A stretch of 35,343 bases of DNA from Oscillatoriales cyanobacterium (lineage in GTDB: Bacteria; Cyanobacteriota; Cyanobacteriia; Cyanobacteriales; Microcoleaceae). The translations under genes and the position numbers were made by a program. Where the stretch lies: positions 1-35,343 of the forward strand of contig REAP01000031.1 in the NCBI GenBank assembly GCA_004294385.1, read 5' to 3'. The notes beneath the pieces are model-generated. The model saw nothing but the letters and a program-made list of their open reading frames with translations. It had not been told where the DNA came from and did not search any database. Shown here one piece after another: positions 25,644 to 32,344 of the stretch (the first letter of the stretch is position 1; each line of letters begins with the position of its first letter).

Positions 25644-26177
25644 GATGCTTAGACTATTTACGGGATTACTCTAAGACTAAAGTAGCAAAGAGTATTGGGA
25701 AAAGCAAGGAATTTCCATGCCCTGAGTGTTGTCGAAGGGTTCATCTCCTCATCCATCCGCTATCGCCCGCGAGCTTTCGCTTTTACGTCTTGCGGCGGAT
25801 GGAATCCTCGATTCACGCACCTTTCATCCTACACTAATCAAAGTGATATAGTTTGGGGATTCCGTGCTGTTTAGCTAAATTTAGTTTGTTATTAATGCTA
25901 TTTTTTAAGTTTTTTGATGCTGTTTAGTTCAATATTTTGAGTTTCAGTATCATTTATCACAATTATTTATAAATGATTTTTCTTAATTATATCTTTATTT
26001 TTGGTATAAAAGCTCGACTGTAGAGGATTATTTAAGTACAAAGGGTTGGGGGCAAAGATTAAGCTTTTTTTAAGTTTAGCAAAATAGCAGAAATCCTTTG
26101 TACTATGGGGTGAATTCTCTAATCTAAAATCTAAATCTAATTAAGCTCGAAGGATAACAAACGCTAAGGTAAATTTC
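25644..26177. other. Intergenic region upstream of ctaA
   Basis: These 534 bp hold no gene. A CCCTGAGTGTTGTCGAAGGG unit (25720-25739) and a palindrome CCATCCGC (25753-25760) / GCGGATGG (25795-25802) lie at the tnpB side. From about 25850 the DNA is very AT-rich and likely contains the ctaA promoter, but I cannot place -10 and -35 boxes with confidence. Confidence 0.6.
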
Positions 26178-27089
26178 ATGGCAAACTCAGTTCTAAATCA
26201 GCCAACCGCAGCGGGAGTACAGTGGCAGCCAAAGGATCTTGTCCGCGGCCTAGTGTGGAAAATTGCGATCGCCACCTGGCTATTAATGGCTGTAGGCAGT
26301 GCCACGCGCGTGATGAACGCGGGTCTCGCTTGCCCGGATTGGCCGCTGTGCTACGGTCAATTAATCCCCGCAGCGCAGATGAATTTGCAGGTATTTCTGG
26401 AATGGTTTCACCGTTTGGACGCGGCGGCGATCGGTTTAAGTGCGATCGCACTTTTAGGACTATCTTTGTTTTACCGCAGCCGTCTCCCAAAATGGCTCCC
26501 GATTGCAAGCGCTGGGGCAGTATTTCTCATTGTTTTTCAAGGCATATTGGGCGGCTTGACAGTCACACAACTGCTCAGATTTGACATTGTTACCGCTCAC
26601 TTGGGAACAGCTTTACTGTTTTTTTGCGCCTTGCTAGTCATCGGTTTCATGCTAACTCCCTACGAAGCTACAGGCAATACGGGTAAATTAGCTTGGATAA
26701 GTGCGATCGCAGCATTGTTAGTTTACCTGCAAAGTTTACTAGGAGCATTAGTCGGCTCTAGATGGGCGCTGCACCAATGTTTTGGTTCCTCAGAATTGTG
26801 TTCGGTAATGAACAGCCACATCATCGGCGTAGTACCAGCTACCGCTGCCACTTTAGCAGTAGCAATCATGGCTTGGCGGCAACCCGCGCTAAGTGCAAAC
26901 TTGCGAAAACTAGGGAATTTAGCTAGTGTTTGTCTGATTGCTCAATTAATTTTGGGATTGGCAACTTTCCGGCTGCATCTACAGGTAGAACCGCTGACAG
27001 TCGCCCATCAAGCCGTCGGCGCTGCTTTGCTGGGAACTCTGGTAGCCTTTAGTGTTGTAGCTTGGCGCGATCGGGTTTTGTCAGCTTGA
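26178..27089 (+). CDS. ctaA: Heme A synthase (CtaA/COX15)
   Basis: The 303-residue membrane protein oxidises the C8 methyl group of heme O to a formyl group, giving heme A for the cytochrome oxidase encoded nearby. About eight membrane helices are visible. SATRVMNAGLACPDWPLCYG gives the extracellular cysteine pair C52 and C58. EWFHRLDAAAIG (H78) and the later VAHQAVGAALLG are heme-binding histidine blocks, with LHQCFGSSELC in the second half. The length matches full-size CtaA. AAGG about 10 bases before the ATG supports the start. It reads away from ctaC, and ctaB lies downstream in the same direction beyond a long repeat spacer. Confidence 0.95.
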   Translation: MANSVLNQPTAAGVQWQPKDLVRGLVWKIAIATWLLMAVGSATRVMNAGLACPDWPLCYGQLIPAAQMNLQVFLEWFHRLDAAAIGLSAIALLGLSLFYRSRLPKWLPIASAGAVFLIVFQGILGGLTVTQLLRFDIVTAHLGTALLFFCALLVIGFMLTPYEATGNTGKLAWISAIAALLVYLQSLLGALVGSRWALHQCFGSSELCSVMNSHIIGVVPATAATLAVAIMAWRQPALSANLRKLGNLASVCLIAQLILGLATFRLHLQVEPLTVAHQAVGAALLGTLVAFSVVAWRDRVLSA

Positions 27090-27110
27090 GAGTAATATCA
27101 TGTCCGGTAG

Positions 27111-27739
27111 CATCGTTGTTATATAATCCAAGGTCTTGTAGGGGCGGGTTCACCATTATTCTCGATAAGAGCCAACAGTTTTATAAACCCGCCCTACCCA
27201 TACAAGCACGAATCAACAGCATCGTTGTTATATAACGCAAAGTCTTGTAGGGGCGGGTTCACCAACAATACTCGATCAAAGCCAACAGTTTCATAAACCC
27301 GCCCTAAGCCAACAGTTTCATAAACCCGCCCTGCCCATACAACCACGAATCAACCGGAGATGAGATAGAACGCATATTTATGTATTCCTTGAGTAAGATG
27401 GGACTGAATCGTTGTTATATAATCCAAAGTCTTGTAGGGGCGGGTTCACCATTATTCTCGATAAGAGCCAACAGTTTTATAAACCCGCCCTACCCATACA
27501 AGCACGAATCAACCGGACATGAGATAGAACGCATATTTATCTATTCCTTGAGTAAGATGGGGCTGATTTATCCCTCGGTGAGGGCGGGTTTATTAATCTT
27601 TGTAGCTACAGCAAATATCTCTCGTAAAACCCGCCCCTACAGCCAAATCACAAATGACAAGAGGGCGGGTTTATTAATCTTTGTAGCTACAGCAAATATC
27701 TCTCGTAAAACCCGCCCCTACAGCCAAATCACAAATGAC
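27111..27739. repeat. Tandem repeat array between ctaA and ctaB
   Basis: The 700-bp spacer is largely repeats. A block of about 105 bp starting ATCGTTGTTATATAA occurs at 27112, 27221 (variant with an internal duplication) and 27408. A 54-bp block beginning CCGGAGATGAGATAGAACGC is at 27354 and again at 27513, giving a 159-bp compound unit. An 81-bp unit starting GAGGGCGGGTTTATTAATCT is at 27580 and 27661. Most blocks contain GGGCGGGTT...AACCCGCCC stems. No convincing gene is present, although a chance open frame crosses the array. Confidence 0.9.
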
Positions 27740-27790
27740 CCTTCGACTTCGCTCAGGGCACCGCAACTAACAACTAACAATTAATCACAA

Positions 27791-28768
27791 ATGCAAGAAG
27801 TTCTTACAAACAATAGCCCTCGCCTCCATGAAAACTTTTCGCAAGTGGTGAAAAGTTACTATCAACTTACAAAACCCAGAATTATTTTATTGCTGCTAAT
27901 CACCACATCAGCAGGAATGTGGATGGCGGCCAAAGGAGAAGTCGATCCCCTATTGCTGGTATCAACAATCACCGGAGGCGCTTTAGCTTCCGCGTCGGCT
28001 AATACGATTAATTGTATCTACGACAGCGACATCGATTATATTATGGAGCGCACCCGCTGGCGGCCGATTCCTTCCGGGCGGGTTAAGAAGCGGGATGCTT
28101 TGATTTTTGCGATCGCGCTAGCGACAATCTCCTTTACATTACTGACAGTAGTTGCCAACTTATTAGCAGCATTGCTAGCCATGTCTGGCATCGTTTTCTA
28201 CGTCCTAATTTACACCCATTGGCTGAAGCGCCACAGCGTCCAAAACATCGTCATCGGCGGTGCAGCAGGGGCAATTCCGCCGCTAGTTGGCTGGGCTGCG
28301 GTGACAGGAGATTTAAGTTGGGGTGCGTGGATGTTGTTTGGGATTATCTTCCTGTGGACACCGCCGCATTTTTGGGCATTAGCAATGATGATTCGCGACG
28401 AATACGAGGGAGTAGGCGTACCGATGTTGCCAGTAATTGAAGGTGATGAAGAGACAGCCCGCCAAATTTGGATTTACACATTATTGATGCTTCCCGCCAC
28501 TTTACTGCTGGTTTATCCGCTGAATTTAGCCGGCCCGGTGTATGCTGGTACTGCGATTTTCCTGGGTGCTATTTTTGCCCAAAAAGCTTGGTTGCTGTTG
28601 CAGACTCCAGAGGATAAGAACGTGGCGCGATCGCTCTTTAAATACTCTATTCTGTATCTGATGCTATTGTGCGCTGGAATCGTGATTGATAGTTTGCCTG
28701 CGACTCACAATTTTACGACTGCTGTTGTCCAAAACGTGCACACTTTAATGAGTGCAGTGGTGATGTAG
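27791..28768 (+). CDS. ctaB: Protoheme IX farnesyltransferase (heme O synthase)
   Basis: The 325-residue membrane enzyme transfers a farnesyl group to heme B, forming heme O, the substrate of CtaA. The UbiA-superfamily motif [20 protein letters not shown] holds N74, D78 and D82, and RPIPSGRV follows. The second motif is near [20 protein letters not shown]. Around nine membrane helices are visible. The length is a little above average because of about 20 extra N-terminal residues. The ATG at 27791 has no strong ribosome site. A hairpin follows 30 bases after the stop. CtaB, CtaA and CtaC-D-E together make the aa3-type oxidase. Confidence 0.96.
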   Translation: MQEVLTNNSPRLHENFSQVVKSYYQLTKPRIILLLLITTSAGMWMAAKGEVDPLLLVSTITGGALASASANTINCIYDSDIDYIMERTRWRPIPSGRVKKRDALIFAIALATISFTLLTVVANLLAALLAMSGIVFYVLIYTHWLKRHSVQNIVIGGAAGAIPPLVGWAAVTGDLSWGAWMLFGIIFLWTPPHFWALAMMIRDEYEGVGVPMLPVIEGDEETARQIWIYTLLMLPATLLLVYPLNLAGPVYAGTAIFLGAIFAQKAWLLLQTPEDKNVARSLFKYSILYLMLLCAGIVIDSLPATHNFTTAVVQNVHTLMSAVVM

Positions 28769-28797
28769 TAATCAGTTAAATTGCAATTATCAAAATG

Positions 28798-28818
28798 AAG
28801 CCCGCATCTTGCGGGTTT
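28798..28818 (+). terminator. Rho-independent terminator of ctaB
   Basis: AAGCCCGCA, loop TCT, TGCGGGTTTTGTTT forms a short GC-rich hairpin followed by a T-rich run, 30 bases after the ctaB stop. It is the best terminator in the window. Confidence 0.85.
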
Positions 28819-28948
28819 TGTTTATGTTAAAATAGCGATAGTCATTCTCCCATCTGCGTTAATCAGCGTTAATCTGCTTTAATCTGCGGTTAAGAAAAGA
28901 GCACTCAAAAATCGCTACAATTAAGCTATCAAATTTACCTGCAATACT

Positions 28949-29518
28949 ATGATTGCCATCCCCTCTGGATTTAGCCCCGAAGAGTACCTTTCCCTGGAAC
29001 ATGACAATACAGTCCGCCATGAATATCAGCGTGGCTTAGTCTACGCAATGGCAGGAGGTAGCGACGATCATAGCCGGATCGCAATTAATCTTTTAACGGA
29101 GATCAATTTTCACCTGCGTGATGGGGACTGTCAGTTTTTTTCCGGTGACGTGAAGGTGAATTATGCGGATGAGTTTTTCTATTATCCCGATGCCTTTGTG
29201 ACGTGCGATCCGCGCGATAAGAGCGATCGCTATGTGAAGCGCTATCCTAAGTTGATTGCTGAGGTACTTTCACCTTCGACTAAAAAATTTGATCGCACTG
29301 ATAAGTTTGACGATTATCAACAGTTGGAATCATTGGAAGAGTATGTTTTAATCTCGCAGGATGAGATGCGAGTGGAGTGTCGCCGTCGGGTGAAAGATGG
29401 GAGTGGGGAACGTTGGGAAACGGTGGTTTATGGTGCGGGCGATTTAGTGATGTTGCAGAGTATTGAGCTTGAAATGGCGATCGCAGAATTATATCGTGGT
29501 GTGAGTTTTGGGCGATAA
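28949..29518 (+). CDS. Uma2 family endonuclease (DUF820)
   Basis: The 189-residue protein has the PD-(D/E)XK-like Uma2 fold, which is greatly expanded in cyanobacteria. FSPEEYLSLEHDNTVRHEYQ with a conserved Glu is the N-terminal block. YYPDAFVTCDPRD with D81 and KLIAEVLSPST with E105 are the catalytic-type residues, and FDRTDKFDDYQQLESLEEYV follows. The cellular role is not established, and some members are thought to be of mobile-element origin. Length is complete. A fragment of a second Uma2 gene lies at 30230-30343, so the area once held at least two. Confidence 0.92.
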   Translation: MIAIPSGFSPEEYLSLEHDNTVRHEYQRGLVYAMAGGSDDHSRIAINLLTEINFHLRDGDCQFFSGDVKVNYADEFFYYPDAFVTCDPRDKSDRYVKRYPKLIAEVLSPSTKKFDRTDKFDDYQQLESLEEYVLISQDEMRVECRRRVKDGSGERWETVVYGAGDLVMLQSIELEMAIAELYRGVSFGR

Positions 29519-29580
29519 ATGAAGTAAGCTAGAGACAAAGGCTTCAAAATAGATGAAAACTTCATAGAGGCAAACTGGCT

Positions 29581-29826
29581 ATGAACTGGAAAGCATACAT
29601 TCATTCAAATCCTAAAATTCTGCTTGGCAAGCCTGTAATTAAGGGAACACGACTATCTGTGGAGTTTATTCTAGGGCTATTTTCAGAAGGTTGGACGCAG
29701 CAACAAGTTATCGAAAACTACCCAACGCTTAATCCTGAATCTATCCAAGCAGTGTTTGCTTTCGCGGCGGAATGCCTCAAAGAAGACGTATTTTACACAC
29801 CTTTACTGTTTGCTGAGGCAAGTTAA
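29581..29826 (+). CDS. DUF433 antitoxin-like protein
   Basis: The 81-residue protein reads NPKILLGKPVIKGTRLSVEF and ILGLFSEGWTQQQVIENYP, the full DUF433 pattern, which forms a winged-helix-like DNA-binding domain. DUF433 genes are regularly found upstream of DUF5615 PIN-like genes and are read as antitoxins of a VapBC-like pair. The stop (TAA, 29824-29826) overlaps the next start by one base, so translation is coupled. The antitoxin is expected to repress its own promoter, but no operator was identified. Confidence 0.9.
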   Translation: MNWKAYIHSNPKILLGKPVIKGTRLSVEFILGLFSEGWTQQQVIENYPTLNPESIQAVFAFAAECLKEDVFYTPLLFAEAS

Positions 29827-30182
29827 TGCGGTTTCTGGCAAATGAAAACTTTCCACTACAGAGTGTACAACTGCTACGACAAGCGGATCTTGAAATTGCT
29901 TCAGTAACAGAGGATTCTCCAGGAATTGAGGATTCCGAGGTTTTGGCTCGTGCGGCGAATGAGCAAAGGGTGATTTTGACGTTCGATCGCGATTATGGCG
30001 AACTCATTTATCGTTTGCGGCTGCGATCGCCAAAAGGTGTCATTTATTTGCGGTTTCGTCCTCACACACCGGAAGAACCAGCATCAATATTATTGAATTT
30101 ATTACAGATTGAAGGATTGCAATTTGAGGAATGGTTTACGGTGGTGGAACGCGATCAAATTCGTCAACGCCCGCTACCGTAG
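29826..30182 (+). CDS. DUF5615 PIN-like toxin-type protein
   Basis: The 118-residue protein starts MRFLANENFPLQSVQLLRQA and has VILTFDRDYGELIY in the middle. These hold E7 and D54/D56, the acidic residues of PIN-like nucleases of the DUF5615 family. Its start overlaps the DUF433 stop (TAATG). By family knowledge it is the RNase-like toxin partner of the upstream protein. Length is normal and all motifs are present, so the pair looks intact. Confidence 0.9.
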   Translation: MRFLANENFPLQSVQLLRQADLEIASVTEDSPGIEDSEVLARAANEQRVILTFDRDYGELIYRLRLRSPKGVIYLRFRPHTPEEPASILLNLLQIEGLQFEEWFTVVERDQIRQRPLP

Positions 30183-30229
30183 TTTTTGCCGGAAGCAGGT
30201 AGTTGTGTGGATTGAGGCAGGCTTTGGGT

Positions 30230-30343
30230 GACGATGGGTATGTGAAGCGCTATCCCAAGTTAATTGCTGAGGTGCTGTCACCTTCGACGCAAAAATTCGA
30301 TCGGGGTGAGAAGTTTGAAGATTATCGACATTTTGATGCATTA
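30230..30343 (+). pseudogene. Uma2 gene fragment
   Basis: This short stretch encodes DDGYVKRYPKLIAEVLSPST followed by QKFDRGEKFEDYRHFDAL. It closely matches residues of the intact Uma2 at 28949-29518 (YVKRYPKLIAEVLSPSTKKF). Only this central part, with the core Glu, survives, and there is no start or C-terminal part. It is a remnant of a second Uma2 gene. It may have been left by insertion of the DUF433/DUF5615 pair or of the methyltransferase operon. Confidence 0.85.
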
Positions 30344-30409
30344 AGGTTTGAGGTGATGCCCCTACCTGGGTTATGCTAGGTAAGGCGTACTTATAAAATT
30401 TGAAGGGAA

Positions 30410-31288
30410 ATGGACTACGAAACACCAGATGATCTAAATAAATTTTTACAAGAAGTTGTAAATAACCCATTCGATAACCCTAGAAACACAGAAGCCTGGA
30501 AGCGTGAGGTTCTTAAACAAGATGGTCACTATCACACAAAACAAATTTTAGAACGAGGAAGGGCTGATTTCAACAAAGGCTTTAATGGTTTGACTCCACA
30601 CGATAAAGTTATTATTTACTGCTACTACTATATGCAAATGCACATTGTAAGTAGCTTTCATGTCTTCACTTCAAGTGACTCATTGCTTAAGGAGTACATT
30701 CTAAACCCTAGTAAAAACATAGTTTTTATTGATTTTGGTTGTGGTCCACTAACTTCAGGTGTTGCTCTTGCTTGGTACTATCGCTCTCTTGACCCTAAAA
30801 AGCAACAGGACTTCCATTATATAGGTATTGATAACTGTGAAGCTATGATTCGCAAAGCGAGAGAAATCAGCCTACGTCCAGGATGGATAGACTGCACTTT
30901 TGATTTTTTGAGATCCTACAAAAGCCATGATTATATATTAGAATTGATCGATATATATCTTTCAAGTGGGCAATATCAAGAATATCTAATTGTCTTAAAT
31001 TCTTCGTATCTGTTTGCTAGCAGTACGTTAGATGTAAGGAAACTAGCTCAGTTGGTTGAAAAAATACTAAATACCAATAAATATCACAGAATATGCTTGT
31101 TATATCAAAATCCAACCCCAGATAGTTTCAATAGTAAGTGGGAGGAATTTAAAACCTTTTTTCCAAAATTATGTACAGTAGTAGTGGATAAAGAAGCAAA
31201 ACTGAGATATCGTAACACTACAGGTAGAGTTCGCAAATCAGAATTTACCGAGATAGACTTATATTTTGAAACGCTTGTAAGAGAATAA
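30410..31288 (+). CDS. Class I SAM-dependent methyltransferase, partner of an AlkB-like dioxygenase
   Basis: The 292-residue protein has a Rossmann methyltransferase core. Motif I is VFIDFGCGPLTSG (D108, G110, G112), and YIGIDNCEAM with D141 binds the adenosyl part. LIVLNSSYLFASSTLDVRKL fits the motif IV-V region. The first 90 residues are helical and may bind the substrate. The substrate is unknown, and I do not recognise a named subfamily. GAAGGGAA stands right before the ATG. Only one base separates its stop from the next ATG, which opens an ALKBH8-like dioxygenase gene. The region is AT-rich and lacks HIP1 sites, which suggests transfer. RNA or DNA as substrate is inferred from the partner. 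Confidence 0.75.
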   Translation: MDYETPDDLNKFLQEVVNNPFDNPRNTEAWKREVLKQDGHYHTKQILERGRADFNKGFNGLTPHDKVIIYCYYYMQMHIVSSFHVFTSSDSLLKEYILNPSKNIVFIDFGCGPLTSGVALAWYYRSLDPKKQQDFHYIGIDNCEAMIRKAREISLRPGWIDCTFDFLRSYKSHDYILELIDIYLSSGQYQEYLIVLNSSYLFASSTLDVRKLAQLVEKILNTNKYHRICLLYQNPTPDSFNSKWEEFKTFFPKLCTVVVDKEAKLRYRNTTGRVRKSEFTEIDLYFETLVRE

Positions 31289-31289
31289 T

Positions 31290-31991
31290 ATGGTTATTTT
31301 GAGCAAAAAATCACGCTGTAATAAAAAAACAATTTCAGCCAGAGCGACGCCAGAGTTTCAGCAACTAGAACTAGATTTGTTTCCCAAAATTACCGAAAAA
31401 GAGACTACTTATTCTGGAAGCGAAATTGCTGATATAAGCGGGTTAAAGTATGTACCCGATTTCATAACTCAATCCGACCATGATTTTCTCCTCAAACAGA
31501 TAGATAGTCAGCCTTGGCTTTCAGATTTGAAAAGACGAGTGCAGCATTATGGGTATAAGTATAACTATAAGACACGTGCAATAGATCATTCCTTGCATAT
31601 AGGCTCATTGCCAGACTGGGCATCAAATTTGGCATACAGGCTATATGATGGAAATATTATCAGTGAACTACCCGATCAAGTTATCGTCAATGAATACCAA
31701 CCTGGACAAGGTATCAGCAGCCATATTGATTGTGTACCTTGTTTTACTGACACAATTATTTCTCTGAGTCTTGGCTCTGCTTGTGTTATGAATTTCACAG
31801 GAGTACCAACAGGTGAAAAAATACCTGTACTGCTTGAGCCTAGAAGTATCGTTGTCTTAAAAGATGATGCTAGGTATAAATGGACGCACAGTATACCTGC
31901 TAGAAAAGTAGATCATTTTCACGGGCAAACAATTACACGAGAACGCCGTGTTTCCTTAACGTTTAGAAAAGTAATAATAACTAAAAATTAA
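31290..31991 (+). CDS. AlkB-like 2-oxoglutarate/Fe(II) dioxygenase, ALKBH8-like
   Basis: The 233-residue protein is a complete AlkB-type dioxygenase. Iron ligands are H145, D147 (SSHIDCVP) and H200 (WTHSIPARK). R220 and R226 in RRVSLTFRK bind 2-oxoglutarate. RRVQHYGYKYNYKTRAIDHS and VIVNEYQPGQGISSHID, with ISLSLGSACVMNF, resemble the AlkB domain of eukaryotic ALKBH8, a tRNA wobble-uridine hydroxylase, more than E. coli AlkB. Other bacterial AlkB groups share parts of this pattern, so a repair enzyme is the main alternative. The gene starts one base after the methyltransferase stop. Together they might install and modify or remove a methyl mark on nucleic acid. The first 45 residues are basic and probably flexible. 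Confidence 0.88.
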   Translation: MVILSKKSRCNKKTISARATPEFQQLELDLFPKITEKETTYSGSEIADISGLKYVPDFITQSDHDFLLKQIDSQPWLSDLKRRVQHYGYKYNYKTRAIDHSLHIGSLPDWASNLAYRLYDGNIISELPDQVIVNEYQPGQGISSHIDCVPCFTDTIISLSLGSACVMNFTGVPTGEKIPVLLEPRSIVVLKDDARYKWTHSIPARKVDHFHGQTITRERRVSLTFRKVIITKN

Positions 31992-32026
31992 TCTTATGAG
32001 TGAATCTGGATATTTTGATCGGAGTT

Positions 32027-32227
32027 TTAGTTCAGCCATAGTTTTTGATTGATAATCTCAATATGTATTTGAGCATTTGGGCGATAGTTATAAATGAGGA
32101 AATTGACTGCTGATATTATCAAATAGGTAATCACATCCCCATAAGTGTAAGGAAGATCCGCATAGTATTGGAGAATTTTCTCCAACGTTTCACGCCATTG
32201 ATCTACGGGTTGATTTGTGGTTTCCAT
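32027..32227 (-). pseudogene. Truncated XisI-like gene
   Basis: This 66-residue frame begins METTNQPVDQWRETLEKILQ, then YYADLPYTYGD, and ends NAQIHIEIINQKLWLN before a stop. It matches the first half of XisI proteins (helix, PYxYGD, and HxDIxxxKLWIQ), but the middle is altered and the DGTEEGIANEL and C-terminal blocks are missing. The start is strong: GGAGGAG eight bases before the ATG. It might still be translated, but as a XisI it is not functional. No xisH lies beside it. Confidence 0.65.
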
Positions 32228-32270
32228 TGGATAATCTCCTCCGTATTGTTTTCACTTGACTGAGATTCTA

Positions 32271-32334
32271 AGAAACCGGGTTTTTCATCAAATCTATGGC
32301 TACAACGAAATATTATCGTAAAAACCCGGTTTCT
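32271..32334. repeat. Inverted repeat with 15-bp arms
   Basis: AGAAACCGGGTTTTT (32271-32285) and AAAAACCCGGTTTCT (32320-32334) pair perfectly around a 34-bp loop. It lies just after the protease gene's stop and in front of the truncated xisI. It could end transcription of the protease gene or be a dispersed repeat. Confidence 0.75.
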
Positions 32335-32344
32335 GGACTCCCAA

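Noticed and set aside
27111..27739. Possible CRISPR array because of regular repeats
   Set aside because: The repeats are long, adjacent and of mixed length, with no unique spacers between them and no cas genes.
27380..27784. Plus-strand open frame of 134 codons between ctaA and ctaB
   Set aside because: It is made entirely of tandem repeats and its protein repeats the same phrases. No coding signal beyond the repeats is present.
30174..30470. Minus-strand open frame of 98 codons
   Set aside because: It is antisense to the Uma2 fragment and the methyltransferase start, with no ribosome site or family match.
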